From an uncultured Duncaniella sp. (GTDB lineage Bacteria; Bacteroidota; Bacteroidia; Bacteroidales; Muribaculaceae), in NCBI GenBank assembly GCA_910586305.1, contig CAJUGS010000023.1, positions 1 to 49,861 on the forward strand: a stretch of DNA of 49,861 nucleotides, read 5' to 3'. Numbering within the stretch: position 1 is the first letter of the stretch; every line of letters starts with the position of its first letter. The notes beneath the pieces are model-generated. The model had not been told where the DNA came from. It worked only from the letters and a program-made list of their open reading frames with translations, and did no database searches. A program made the position numbers and the translations under genes. Below, one piece after another: positions 41,663 through 49,861 of this stretch.

Positions 41663-43105
41663 TTATCCGACTGAGCCTTCGAGTGAGATCTGAAGGAGTT
41701 TCTGTGCTTCTACGGCGAATTCCATGGGTAGTTTGTTCATTACTTCGCGTGCGTAGCCGTTGACGATGAGTGCGACTGCTTCTTCGGTGGGTATTCCGCG
41801 CTGGTTGCAGTAGAATAGCTGGTCTTCGGATATTTTTGATGTTGTGGCTTCGTGTTCGACTATGGCTGTGTCGTTGAGGATGTCGATGTATGGGAATGTG
41901 TGTGCTCCGCATTTGTCTCCCATGAGGAGTGAGTCGCATTGTGTGTAGTTGCGGCATCCGGAGGCTTGTGGCGCTATTTTGACGAGTCCTCTGTAGGAGT
42001 TTTCGGAGTTTCCGGCTGAGATTCCTTTTGAGACGATGGTGGATGTGGAGTTTTTGCCGATGTGTATCATTTTTGTTCCGGTGTCGGCCTGCTGTCGGTT
42101 GCGTGTGACGGCTACGGAGTAGAATTCTCCGCGTGAGTAGTCGCCTTTGAGTATGCATGAGGGGTATTTCCAGGTTATGGCTGATCCGGTCTCGACTTGT
42201 GTCCATGAGAGTTTTGAGTGGTCTCCCCGGCATAGTCCTCTCTTTGTGACGAAGTTGTATACTCCTCCGCGTCCTTCGGCGTCTCCGGCATACCAGTTCT
42301 GGACTGTGGAGTATTTTACTTCGGCTCGGTCTTCGACGATTATTTCGACTATTGCTGCGTGGAGCTGGTTTTCGTCGCGCATGGGCGCTGTGCATCCTTC
42401 GAGGTAGCTGACGTATGCGTCGTCGTCGGCTACGATGAGTGTGCGTTCGAATTGTCCGGTTCCTGCTGCGTTGATGCGGAAGTAGGTGGATAGTTCCATG
42501 GGGCATCGGACTCCTTTGGGGATGTATACGAATGATCCGTCGGAGAATACTGCTGAGTTGAGGGCTGCGTAGAAGTTGTCGCGGTAGCCTACGACTGATC
42601 CGAGGTATTTTCTGACGAGGTCCGGGTAGTCTTTGACTGCTTCGGATATTGAGCAGAATATTATGCCTTTTTCGGCGAGTTTTTCGCGGTGGGTTGTTTT
42701 GACGCTGACGGAGTCCATGACTGCGTCGACGGCCATTCCTGAGAGGAGTTTCTGTTCTTCGAGTGGTATGCCGAGGCGGTTGAATGTGTCGAGTACCTGG
42801 GGGTCTACTTCGTCGAGGCTTTTGGGTCCTTTTTTGGGTGCGGGTTCGGCGTAGTAGCTTATTGCCTGGAAGTCGATTGGCGGTATGTCGAGGTGGGCCC
42901 ATGTCGGGGGCTGGAGTGTGAGCCAGTGGCGGAATGCTTTGAGCCGGAAGTCGAGGAGCCATTGTGGTTCTCTTTTTTTCTGTGATATGAGGCGTACTAC
43001 CTCCTCGCTGAGTCCGGGGGGTATGATGTGGGTGTCGATGTCGGATGTGAATCCGAATTTGTAGTCGTCGGATGTGGCGTCGTTGAGGATTTCGTTGTCT
43101 TTCAT
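41663..43105 (-). CDS. sufB: Fe-S cluster assembly scaffold SufB
   Basis: A 480-residue SufB, the scaffold on which SufBCD builds iron-sulfur clusters. It has the N-terminal helical part (EPQWLLDFRLKAFRHW), SSVVGYRDN-like GSVVGYRDNFYAALN, GSFVYIPKGVRCPMELSTYF, and the beta-helix core with SYLEGCTAP, TVQNWYAGD and CDSLLMGDKCGAHTFP (conserved Cys residues). The frame is open upstream but the ATG at 43105 overlaps the cvpA stop as ATGA and gives the usual start. sufC and sufD are not adjacent here; the next gene is a methyltransferase. Confidence 0.96.
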   Translation of the reverse strand: MKDNEILNDATSDDYKFGFTSDIDTHIIPPGLSEEVVRLISQKKREPQWLLDFRLKAFRHWLTLQPPTWAHLDIPPIDFQAISYYAEPAPKKGPKSLDEVDPQVLDTFNRLGIPLEEQKLLSGMAVDAVMDSVSVKTTHREKLAEKGIIFCSISEAVKDYPDLVRKYLGSVVGYRDNFYAALNSAVFSDGSFVYIPKGVRCPMELSTYFRINAAGTGQFERTLIVADDDAYVSYLEGCTAPMRDENQLHAAIVEIIVEDRAEVKYSTVQNWYAGDAEGRGGVYNFVTKRGLCRGDHSKLSWTQVETGSAITWKYPSCILKGDYSRGEFYSVAVTRNRQQADTGTKMIHIGKNSTSTIVSKGISAGNSENSYRGLVKIAPQASGCRNYTQCDSLLMGDKCGAHTFPYIDILNDTAIVEHEATTSKISEDQLFYCNQRGIPTEEAVALIVNGYAREVMNKLPMEFAVEAQKLLQISLEGSVG

Positions 43106-43659
43106 ATGTCTGATGTTGAGGAGGTTTCGGCTGGGATTTCGGTTGTTTCCGCGTTGGTTTTGTCCTCGTGGGTGCCTGTGATGAGTCCGAGGGCTTTCGG
43201 TGCGAGGGCTGTGATCCATCTGATGGGCCGTCCCTGGGCGAGGGTTGATGATGAGAGGAGTTTTCCGTCGGGCCATAGTGCGGTGTAGAGGTTGAATGCG
43301 AGGCTTAGCGCGAGGGACCATTTGAGGATGTTCACTATGGCTCCGCCGATGCGGTCGAGGGGGCCGAGGAAGAGGGTGTGGGTGACTTGTCGCAGTAGTT
43401 TCGAGATGAGTATTACTGCGTAGTAGGCCACGAGATAGACTGCGCTGTAGGCTATGGCTGAGGCCATGAGGCGTGACATTGATGATTCTTCTGGGGCCGG
43501 CATTATGATGTCGGTTGCTGCGGGGCCGAGTGTGCGGCAGGCTATTATTGCTATTATTATGGCTGCGGCTGAGCCTGCCTGTGCGATGAGGCCTTTGCGG
43601 AATCCCAGGAGGGCTGCTGCTGTGAGGATGATGAGGAGTGTGATGTCTATCAGTGGCAT
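43102..43659 (-). CDS. cvpA: CvpA family membrane protein
   Basis: A 185-residue inner-membrane protein with four hydrophobic segments (about 3-18, 26-44, 62-82 and 100-118), including LIDITLLIILTAAALLGFRK, GLIAQAGSAAAIIIAII and the LDRIGGAIVNILKW motif typical of CvpA/colicin V production proteins. CvpA is linked to envelope and purine-related phenotypes in other bacteria. A 30-codon upstream extension of the frame crosses the valS terminator, so the ATG at 43659 is used. It is first in the cvpA-sufB-methyltransferase-metallohydrolase group. Confidence 0.9.
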   Translation of the reverse strand: MPLIDITLLIILTAAALLGFRKGLIAQAGSAAAIIIAIIACRTLGPAATDIIMPAPEESSMSRLMASAIAYSAVYLVAYYAVILISKLLRQVTHTLFLGPLDRIGGAIVNILKWSLALSLAFNLYTALWPDGKLLSSSTLAQGRPIRWITALAPKALGLITGTHEDKTNAETTEIPAETSSTSDI

Positions 43660-43695
43660 GGAGGGGGTGTGGTGTGGTGGGGATATTGTATATGT

Positions 43696-43755
43696 AACAA
43701 GTTGAAAAAGCGAGGAGGTTGTGGGGTTAACCTTCTTTAACTTTTTCAACTTGTT
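43696..43755 (-). terminator. Long inverted repeat terminating valS
   Basis: 43696-43710 (AACAAGTTGAAAAAG) pairs perfectly with 43741-43755, with an inner AGGTT/AACCT stem. On the minus strand the inner hairpin is followed by GCTTTTTC. It begins 14 nt after the valS end. Confidence 0.75.
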
Positions 43756-43768
43756 TGTGGCGGCGTTG

Positions 43769-46384
43769 TCAGCCGAGTGCTGCGAGGTTGGCGCGGAGTG
43801 CTGCGAGTTTTGTGTCGGCGTCGGCGAGTTTTTTGCGTTCGGCTTCTACGACTGCTGCAGGTGCGTTGGCTACGAATCGCTCGTTGGAGAGTTTTTTCTC
43901 GACGGATGTTTTGAATCCTTCGTAGTATTTGATGTCTTTTTCGAGCTTTGCTTTTTCGGCTTCGATGTCGATGTTTGAGAGGAGGGGTATGTTGAATTCG
44001 GCTGTTCTGACGAGGAATGATGCTGCTGCGGGGTCTGTTTCTTCGACGCGTGTTGCCTCGGCGAGGAGTGCGAGCTTTGTGACGATGGCGGGGAGTGTCA
44101 CGTCGGTTGCTACGGCGTGGAGTGAGAGTGCCTCGCGGTTGGGGATGTTGCGCTGTGCGCGCACGGCTCGTACTCCGTTGACGATTTCCTTGGCTGTCTC
44201 CATCTGTGAGAGGAGTGTGCTGTCGGTCTCGGCTGCTACGGGCATGGGTGCGTACATGATTGATTCTCCTTGGCGGCGTGTGCCCATGTGCTGCCAGAGT
44301 TCTTCGGTGATGAATGGCATGAATGGGTGTAGGAGTCGCAGGAGTGAGTCGAAGAATTCTGTCGTGGCGTTGAGTGTGGCTCGGTCGATGGGTTTCTGGT
44401 ATTCGGGTTTTACCATTTCGAGGTACCAGGATGAGAATTCGTCGCGGAATAGTCGGTAGGCTGTCATGAGTGCTTCTGAGATGCGGAACTTGTCGAATGA
44501 GTCGTTGATCTCGGTGATGCATTCGGATAGCTTTGATGAGAACCATCTGATGGCTGTGGCTGCGCTTTCGGGCTGTGGGATTGTGTCGTCGACCTGCCAG
44601 CCTTTTACGAGTCGGAATGCGTTCCAGACTTTGTTGCAGAAGTTACGTCCGTTTTCGCAGAGTTTTTTGTCGAAGAATATGTCGTTTCCTGCGGGTGCGG
44701 ACAGGATTATTCCCATTCTGACTCCGTCGGCTCCGTATTCGGCTATGAGGTCGAGGGGGTCGGGTGAGTTTCCGAGCTGTTTTGACATTTTTCGTCCGAT
44801 TTCGTCGCGGACGATTCCTGTGAAATATACGTTGTTGAATGGCTGTTTGCCCATGTATTCGTATCCGGCCATTATCATTCGGGCTACCCAGAAGAAGATG
44901 ATGTCGGGTCCGGTGACGAGGTCGGCTGTGGGGTAGTAGTATCTGATTTCTTCGTTGTCGGGCTGTAGGATTCCGTTGAAGAGTGATATTGGCCAGAGCC
45001 ATGATGAGAACCATGTGTCGAGGCAGTCTTCGTCCTGGTTGAGGTCTGCGGGTGTTATGGCGGGGTCTTTTTCACGGGCGAGGGTGAGTGCTTCTTCGGG
45101 TGTCTCGGCTACGACGAATGATCCGTCGGGGAGGTAGTATGCCGGTACGCGGTGTCCCCACCAGAGCTGTCGTGAGATGCACCAGTCGCGTATGCCTGTG
45201 AGCCAGTTGCGGTATGTTGTCTTGAATTTTTCGGGGACGAATCGGATTATTCCGTCTTCGACGGCTGCGAGCGCCGGGTCGGCGAGGTGTTCCATTTTGA
45301 GGAACCACTGGTCGCTGAGTCGTGGTTCGGTGACGGTGTCCTGGTTGCGTTCGGAGTATCCGACTTTGTTTTCGTATTCTTCGATTTTTTCGATGAACCC
45401 GGCGTTCATGAGGTCTTCGGCGATGCGGGTGCGGCATTCGAATCGGTCCATGCCGACGTACATTCCGGCTGCGGGGCTTATTGTTGCGTCGTCGTTGAAG
45501 ATGTCGATTGTCTCAAGTCCGTGTTTTTCGCCGAGCATATTGTCGTTCATGTCGTGGGCGGGTGTGACTTTGAGGCATCCGGTGCCGAAGTTTATGTCGA
45601 CGTAGGTGTCTTCGATGACGGGGATTTCGCGTCCGACGAGTGGGACGATGACTTTTTTTCCGCGGAGGTGCTGGTTTTTGGGGTCTTCGGGGTTGATGCA
45701 CATCGCGGTGTCGCCCATGATTGTCTCGGGGCGTGTTGTGGCTACGATGGCGTAGGTGTCTTCACCGACTACTTTGTAGCGGAGGTAGTAGAGTTTGGAG
45801 TGTTCTTCTTTGTATACGACTTCGATGTCGGAGAGTGCGGTTTTTGCTTTGGGGTCCCAGTTGACCATTCGTTTTCCCCGGTATATGAGTCCTTTGCGGT
45901 AGAGGTCGACGAATACTTTGATTACGCTGCGTGAGCGTATGTCGTCCATTGTGAATGCTGTGCGCTCCCAGTCGCATGATGCGCCGAGTTTTTTGAGCTG
46001 ATCGAGGATTATTCCGCCGTGGGTTTCTTTCCATTCCCATGCGTGGCGGAGGAATTCTTCGCGTGTGAGGTCGCTTTTGCGTATTCCTTCTTTTGCGAGT
46101 TTGTTGACTACTTTTGCTTCGGTTGCGATTGCCGCGTGGTCGGTTCCGGGTACCCAGAGGGCGTTTTTGCCCATGAGTCTTGCCCTGCGGACGAGGATGT
46201 CCTGGATTGTGTTGTTGAGCATATGGCCCATGTGGAGTATTCCGGTGACGTTTGGCGGCGGGATTACGATTGTGTAGGGCTCGCGGGCGTCGGGCTCGGA
46301 GTGGAACAGGCGGTGGGCCATCCAGTAGTCATACCATTTGTCCTCGACTGCGCGAGGGTCGTATTTTGTGGCTAATTCTTCCAT
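43769..46384 (-). CDS. valS: Valine--tRNA ligase
   Basis: An 871-residue class I aminoacyl-tRNA synthetase that charges tRNA-Val. The HIGH motif is HMGH (51-54) in PPPNVTGILHMGHMLN; the KMSKS motif reads KMSKQ in GRKMSKQLGNSPDPLD. The editing domain (TTRPETIMGDTAM), the anticodon-binding domain and a C-terminal coiled coil (VEAERKKLADADTKLAALRA) are present. The length is normal. It is transcribed alone from a promoter divergent from ispD. Confidence 0.97.
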   Translation of the reverse strand: MEELATKYDPRAVEDKWYDYWMAHRLFHSEPDAREPYTIVIPPPNVTGILHMGHMLNNTIQDILVRRARLMGKNALWVPGTDHAAIATEAKVVNKLAKEGIRKSDLTREEFLRHAWEWKETHGGIILDQLKKLGASCDWERTAFTMDDIRSRSVIKVFVDLYRKGLIYRGKRMVNWDPKAKTALSDIEVVYKEEHSKLYYLRYKVVGEDTYAIVATTRPETIMGDTAMCINPEDPKNQHLRGKKVIVPLVGREIPVIEDTYVDINFGTGCLKVTPAHDMNDNMLGEKHGLETIDIFNDDATISPAAGMYVGMDRFECRTRIAEDLMNAGFIEKIEEYENKVGYSERNQDTVTEPRLSDQWFLKMEHLADPALAAVEDGIIRFVPEKFKTTYRNWLTGIRDWCISRQLWWGHRVPAYYLPDGSFVVAETPEEALTLAREKDPAITPADLNQDEDCLDTWFSSWLWPISLFNGILQPDNEEIRYYYPTADLVTGPDIIFFWVARMIMAGYEYMGKQPFNNVYFTGIVRDEIGRKMSKQLGNSPDPLDLIAEYGADGVRMGIILSAPAGNDIFFDKKLCENGRNFCNKVWNAFRLVKGWQVDDTIPQPESAATAIRWFSSKLSECITEINDSFDKFRISEALMTAYRLFRDEFSSWYLEMVKPEYQKPIDRATLNATTEFFDSLLRLLHPFMPFITEELWQHMGTRRQGESIMYAPMPVAAETDSTLLSQMETAKEIVNGVRAVRAQRNIPNREALSLHAVATDVTLPAIVTKLALLAEATRVEETDPAAASFLVRTAEFNIPLLSNIDIEAEKAKLEKDIKYYEGFKTSVEKKLSNERFVANAPAAVVEAERKKLADADTKLAALRANLAALG

Positions 46385-46410
46385 TGTTTTCGAGTGTTTG
46401 CAATTTTGCG

Positions 46411-46418
46411 CAAAATTA
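46411..46418 (-). promoter_or_regulatory. -7 box of valS
   Basis: TAATTTTG on the minus strand, 26 nt before the ATG at 46384. The -33 element is not clear. Confidence 0.55.
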
Positions 46419-46480
46419 GTAAAAATCGGTGAGAAATGGAAGATGTGGTCTTTGTAATGGGTGGTGTGGGGTGGCGTTTT

Positions 46481-46512
46481 TTTGTCTTTTTCATGAATTA
46501 TGACTAATTTTG
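46481..46512 (+). promoter_or_regulatory. Promoter of ispD-recG-tadA
   Basis: TTTG (46481-46484), exactly 20 nt, TAATTTTG (46505-46512), then 18 nt to the ATG at 46531. Confidence 0.87.
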
Positions 46513-46530
46513 TGAAAATCGTCTTGATGC

Positions 46531-47241
46531 ATGAAACAGGAAAAGAAGAATTATATTGTGGTTGTGGCCGCGGGCAGCGGTTCGCGTTATGGTGGTGATC
46601 TTCCGAAGCAGTTCTGCGGTCTTTGCGGGCGTCCGTTGCTGATGACTACTCTTGAGCGTGTGCATGGTTGTGCTCCGGAGGCTGAGGTGCTTCTTGTGCT
46701 GAGCGGGGGTATGATGGGTTATTGGCGCGATGTGTGTGCTGACTTGGGTTTTGAGGGTGTTCGTGTGACGGTGGTCGATGGGGGGGCTTCGCGTGCGGAG
46801 AGTGTGCGCAATGCTCTGAGGCTTGTGGATCCTTTGACTGTGGGGTGGATTGCTGTACATGATGGTGCGCGTCCGATGGTGGACGGTGTGATGTTCGGCC
46901 GTCTTCTTGAGGGGCTTGAGGGGTGTTCGGGTGTGATTCCGGCTGTGGCTGTGACTGATTCTCTGCGTGTTGTGGAGGCTGACGGGTCGTCGCGGTCGGT
47001 GGACCGTTCGCGTCTGCGGGCTGTGCAGACTCCCCAGGTTTTTGACGGTGTGAGGCTTCTGCGTGCCAATGAGGGTGAGCTTCTGGAGACGTTTACGGAT
47101 GATGCTTCGGTGATGGAGGCTGCGGGGTATTGTGACCTGAGGCTTGTGGATGGTGATCCGCGGAATATCAAGGTGACTAATCCGGGTGATATCGCGATTG
47201 TTGAAATGTATTTGTCGGCTGAGGGTTGTGGACAGGCTTAG
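46531..47241 (+). CDS. ispD: 2-C-methyl-D-erythritol 4-phosphate cytidylyltransferase
   Basis: A 236-residue nucleotidyltransferase of the non-mevalonate isoprenoid pathway, joining CTP and methylerythritol phosphate. The CTP loop is AAGSGSRYGGDLPKQF (13-28), followed by DGGASRAESVRNAL, AVHDGARPMV, AVQTPQVF, TDDASVMEAAG and the final GDPRNIKVTNPGD. All family marks are present. It heads a compact plus-strand operon and overlaps the recG start by 14 nt. Confidence 0.96.
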   Translation: MKQEKKNYIVVVAAGSGSRYGGDLPKQFCGLCGRPLLMTTLERVHGCAPEAEVLLVLSGGMMGYWRDVCADLGFEGVRVTVVDGGASRAESVRNALRLVDPLTVGWIAVHDGARPMVDGVMFGRLLEGLEGCSGVIPAVAVTDSLRVVEADGSSRSVDRSRLRAVQTPQVFDGVRLLRANEGELLETFTDDASVMEAAGYCDLRLVDGDPRNIKVTNPGDIAIVEMYLSAEGCGQA

Positions 47242-49321
47242 GGGTACGGATATAAAGTTTCTGCGGGGTATGGGTCCGAAGAGGGCCGAGCTTCTGGAGA
47301 AGAATCTGGGGATCAGGACGTATTATGATCTTCTGTATCATTTTCCGACTCATTATGTTGACCGCACGACTGTCAGGCGTATTGCTGATTTCGAGGGTGA
47401 GGATATGCCTTCGGTGCAGGTGAGGGGCCGGTTTGTGTCTTTCAGTGTGCAGGGTGAGGGGGCCAAGACGAGGCTTGTGGGTCTGTTTTCGGACGGGTCT
47501 GGTGTGATGGAGGTGGTGTGGTTCCAGCGTATCAAGTTTTTGCGTGAGCATTACCATACGTCGACGGAGTATGTTGTTTTCGGGAAGCCGTCGGTGTTCA
47601 ACGGGCGGTGGAGTATGGTGCATCCGGAGGTTGATGTGCCTGGTGCTCCCGGTGTGCAGGAGGGTTTCCGCGGGGTGTATCCTCTGACGGAGCAGCTTCG
47701 CAACCGTGGTTTTTCGTCGAAGACGTTTTCGGCTGCGGCGGCTATGATTCTGGGGAGTGCGGGGTGTGTTTCGGAGACTCTTCCTCCTCATGTCGTGGGG
47801 CGTCACGGGCTGATGGGTTTGCACGAGGCGCTTGTGAATATCCATGCTCCGGTGTCGACGGGCGCTCTCGAGCGTGCGAGGCTGAGGCTGAAGTTTGAGG
47901 AGCTGTTTTATCTTCAGCTTGATATCCAGCGGTATGCGCGTCGTCGGTCGAGCTGTTCGGAGGGTTTTCTGTTTGCGAGGATAGGGCGTTTTTTCAATAC
48001 GTTCTATTCTGATTTTCTGCCGTTTCCTCTGACGGGTGCCCAGAAGAGGGTGGTGAGGGAGATACGTGCCGATATGGGGTCGGGGAGGCAGATGAACCGT
48101 CTGCTTCAGGGTGATGTTGGCAGCGGGAAGACTCTTGTGGCGCTGCTGACGATGCTGATTGCTCTGGACAATGGGGCGCAGGCGTGTCTGATGGCTCCGA
48201 CTGAGATTCTTGCCACGCAGCATTATGAGACTATTTCGTCGCTTGTGGCTCCGATGGGTGTGAATGTGAGGTTGCTGACGGGGTCGACGCGCAGGAAGGC
48301 GAGGGCTGAGATTCATTCTCAGCTTGAGGATGGGTCGCTGCATATTCTCATAGGGACTCATGCGGTGATCGAGGATGATGTGCGTTTCCACAATCTGGGG
48401 TTTGTCGTGATTGACGAGCAGCATCGTTTCGGTGTGGCGCAGAGGGCGAGGCTGTGGACTAAGAGCAGTGTGCCTCCCCATGTGCTTGTGATGACGGCTA
48501 CTCCGATTCCGCGCACTCTGGCTATGACTGTCTATGGTGATCTTGATGTGAGTGTGATCGACGAGCTTCCGCCGGGTCGTAAGCCGGTGAAGACGCTGCT
48601 GCGCTATGACGAGGAGCGTTTTGCCACTTACCAGGGTATAGGCAGGCAGTTGCGGAAGGGGCGGCAGGTGTATATCGTGTATCCTCTCATCAAGGAGAAT
48701 GAGAAGCTTGACCTGCGGTCGCTCGAGGAGGGGTATGAGAGTGTGTGTGATGCTTTCCGCGATTACAGGGTGGCTTATCTGCATGGCAAGATGCGTCCGG
48801 AGGAGAAGGATTACCAGATGCAGCTTTTTGCGTCGCACGAGGCTGATATATTGGTGAGTACGACTGTTATCGAGGTGGGTGTGAATGTGCCTAACGCTAC
48901 GACGATGGTTATTGAGAATTCGGAGCGTTTCGGTCTGTCTCAGCTTCACCAGCTGCGTGGCAGGGTGGGGCGCGGCGGTGAGCAGAGTTATTGTATTCTG
49001 ATGACGAAGCGGAAGATTGCCGGTGACACTCGGCGGCGTCTGGAGCTGATGACGGCTACGACGGATGGCTTTGAGATTGCTGAGGCGGATATGCAGATGA
49101 GGGGTCCTGGTGATATCGAGGGTACGATGCAGAGCGGTGTGCCGTTTGATCTGCGTATAGCCAATCTGGCTACTGACGGGCAGATTGTGCAGCTGGCGCG
49201 CGATACGGCCTGTGAGGTGCTTGATGCCGATCCTCTGCTGTCGGCTCCGGAGAATGCTCTGCTGGTGAGGCAGCTTGGGCTGCTGTCGTCGCGTCTGAAG
49301 GATTGGTCGAGGATTTCATGA
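47228..49321 (+). CDS. recG: ATP-dependent DNA helicase RecG
   Basis: A 697-residue branch-migration helicase that reverses stalled forks and processes recombination junctions. The N-terminal wedge with its OB fold holds FLRGMGPKRAELLEKNLGI and VQVRGRFVSFSVQGEG. Walker A is GDVGSGKT, motif II is DEQH in VIDEQHRFGVAQRARL, followed by TATPIPRT and the QLRGRVGRG motif. The frame is open to 47186 inside ispD; GTG 47228 (giving MDRLRGTDIKFL) fits the usual N-terminus and length. It overlaps ispD by 14 nt, and tadA begins within its stop codon (ATGA). Confidence 0.96.
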   Translation: MDRLRGTDIKFLRGMGPKRAELLEKNLGIRTYYDLLYHFPTHYVDRTTVRRIADFEGEDMPSVQVRGRFVSFSVQGEGAKTRLVGLFSDGSGVMEVVWFQRIKFLREHYHTSTEYVVFGKPSVFNGRWSMVHPEVDVPGAPGVQEGFRGVYPLTEQLRNRGFSSKTFSAAAAMILGSAGCVSETLPPHVVGRHGLMGLHEALVNIHAPVSTGALERARLRLKFEELFYLQLDIQRYARRRSSCSEGFLFARIGRFFNTFYSDFLPFPLTGAQKRVVREIRADMGSGRQMNRLLQGDVGSGKTLVALLTMLIALDNGAQACLMAPTEILATQHYETISSLVAPMGVNVRLLTGSTRRKARAEIHSQLEDGSLHILIGTHAVIEDDVRFHNLGFVVIDEQHRFGVAQRARLWTKSSVPPHVLVMTATPIPRTLAMTVYGDLDVSVIDELPPGRKPVKTLLRYDEERFATYQGIGRQLRKGRQVYIVYPLIKENEKLDLRSLEEGYESVCDAFRDYRVAYLHGKMRPEEKDYQMQLFASHEADILVSTTVIEVGVNVPNATTMVIENSERFGLSQLHQLRGRVGRGGEQSYCILMTKRKIAGDTRRRLELMTATTDGFEIAEADMQMRGPGDIEGTMQSGVPFDLRIANLATDGQIVQLARDTACEVLDADPLLSAPENALLVRQLGLLSSRLKDWSRIS

Positions 49322-49791
49322 TTGTTGATATGGATATGAGTATGAATATGAATATGGATGAGAAGTATATGCGTATGGCTCTTGACGAGGCTATGGCGGC
49401 TCTGGAGGCCGACGAGGTGCCTATCGGGGCGGTGGTGGTGACTCCGCGCGGGATGGTGGCGGGGCGTGGCCATAATCTGACTGAGGCTCTTGGCGATGTG
49501 TCGGCCCATGCGGAGATGCAGGCTCTGACGGCTGCTGCTTCGGCGCTGGGGGGGAAGTATCTGCAGGGGTGTACGCTGTATGTGACTGTGGAGCCTTGCC
49601 TGATGTGTGCGGGTGCCATCGGGTGGGCGCAGGTGTCGAGGGTGGTGTTCGGGGCGGCGGATGCCAAGCGTGGCTATCGGTCGTTTCTGGGGGGGAGGAG
49701 TCCGTTTCATCCGCGTGCTACGGTGACGGAGGGTGTGCTGGGCGAGGAGTGCGGGGCGCTGATGCGTGAGTTTTTCCGGCGCAAGAGGTGA
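49318..49791 (+). CDS. tadA: tRNA-specific adenosine deaminase
   Basis: A 157-residue zinc deaminase that makes inosine at the wobble position of tRNA-Arg. The zinc site is HAE (64-66) plus PCLMC (93-97), and the GAADAKRGYRSFLG region after it is usual for TadA. The first 18 residues are an odd Met/Asp/Asn ladder with a Met every second residue; family homology begins near DEKYMRMALDEA (residue 14). Starts at 49318, 49330, 49336, 49342, 49348 or 49354 are thus possible; 49318 overlaps the recG stop as ATGA and is preferred. The last 70 bp of the window after it hold no feature I can support. Confidence 0.94.
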   Translation: MIVDMDMSMNMNMDEKYMRMALDEAMAALEADEVPIGAVVVTPRGMVAGRGHNLTEALGDVSAHAEMQALTAAASALGGKYLQGCTLYVTVEPCLMCAGAIGWAQVSRVVFGAADAKRGYRSFLGGRSPFHPRATVTEGVLGEECGALMREFFRRKR

Positions 49792-49861
49792 GCGGAAACC
49801 TTGGCGGGGTGTGGGGTGTTATGATTTGACTTAGAGGGTGTTTCATAACAATTGTTAAGAG

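Noticed and set aside
47177..48949. A 590-codon minus-strand open frame inside recG
   Set aside because: It is antisense to intact recG with an Arg/His/Pro-rich product and no domain; strand-biased composition produces long shadow frames here.
1..49861. CRISPR arrays, insertion sequences, integrases, prophage or toxin-antitoxin modules
   Set aside because: No regularly spaced repeats, transposase-like proteins or such gene pairs were seen on either strand.

Overview
The window is chromosomal DNA from a member of the Bacteroidales, most likely a gut lineage close to Muribaculaceae. The order is supported by a SusC/SusD/SusE/SusF block, Bacteroidetes-type promoters (TTTG, about 20 nt, TAnnTTTG), an almost complete lack of Shine-Dalgarno sites, an S16 protein with a long Ala/Glu/Lys tail, a four-ferredoxin-motif RnfB and a DUF349 protein. 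The family is inferred from protein style and moderate GC content, not proven. No transposase, integrase, CRISPR array, rRNA or prophage module was found.

Layout, left to right. 0.1-8.0 kb: a glycan-uptake operon (SusC transporter, SusD, SusE-like and SusF-like surface lipoproteins) without glycoside hydrolases or a regulator inside the window. 8.1-12.8 kb: purU, rpsP on the other strand, a lone tRNA-Glu(CTC), then a cyclophilin / ilvA / SPOR-lipoprotein operon. 12.8-15.6 kb: an RseC-type protein with rnfB and rnfC, closed by a strong terminator; rnfD, rnfG, rnfE and rnfA are not here. 15.9-20.4 kb: an orphan ECF sigma factor, an OmpH-like lipoprotein with a 57-residue membrane protein gene, pepD, and a secreted N-acetylmuramidase-type protein behind a leader of about 300 nt. 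20.5-26.6 kb: cell-surface genes of unknown role: a beta-barrel protein, an 816-residue coiled-coil lipoprotein, an OmpA-family porin and a secreted protein. 26.8-32.9 kb: DUF349 protein, a polyprenyl sugar-phosphate transferase, recQ and a Nudix hydrolase.

32.9-37.7 kb: a minus-strand group (glucosaminidase, DEAD-box-like helicase, plsC), then lpxB, then two small minus-strand membrane-protein genes. 37.8-43.7 kb: minus-strand rmlD-rmlB and, behind its own promoter region, cvpA-sufB-methyltransferase-metallohydrolase. 43.8-46.4 kb: valS on the minus strand. 46.5-49.8 kb: ispD-recG-tadA on the plus strand, packed with overlapping ends.

Most of the window is housekeeping and cell-envelope work: outer-membrane uptake (SusCDEF), outer-membrane and peptidoglycan proteins (OmpA, SPOR, glucosaminidase, muramidase, OmpH-like), lipid A (lpxB), phospholipid (plsC), rhamnose and polysaccharide start (rmlB, rmlD, the phosphotransferase), isoprenoid (ispD), Fe-S assembly (sufB) and tRNA/DNA maintenance (valS, tadA, recQ, recG). 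The parts most worth a second look are the coiled-coil lipoprotein/OmpA block, the partial Rnf operon, two apparently leaderless genes (lpxB, plsC), the long muramidase leader, and a change in strand composition across the window: the plus strand is C-rich or balanced on the left and strongly G/T-rich on the right, whichever way the genes point.
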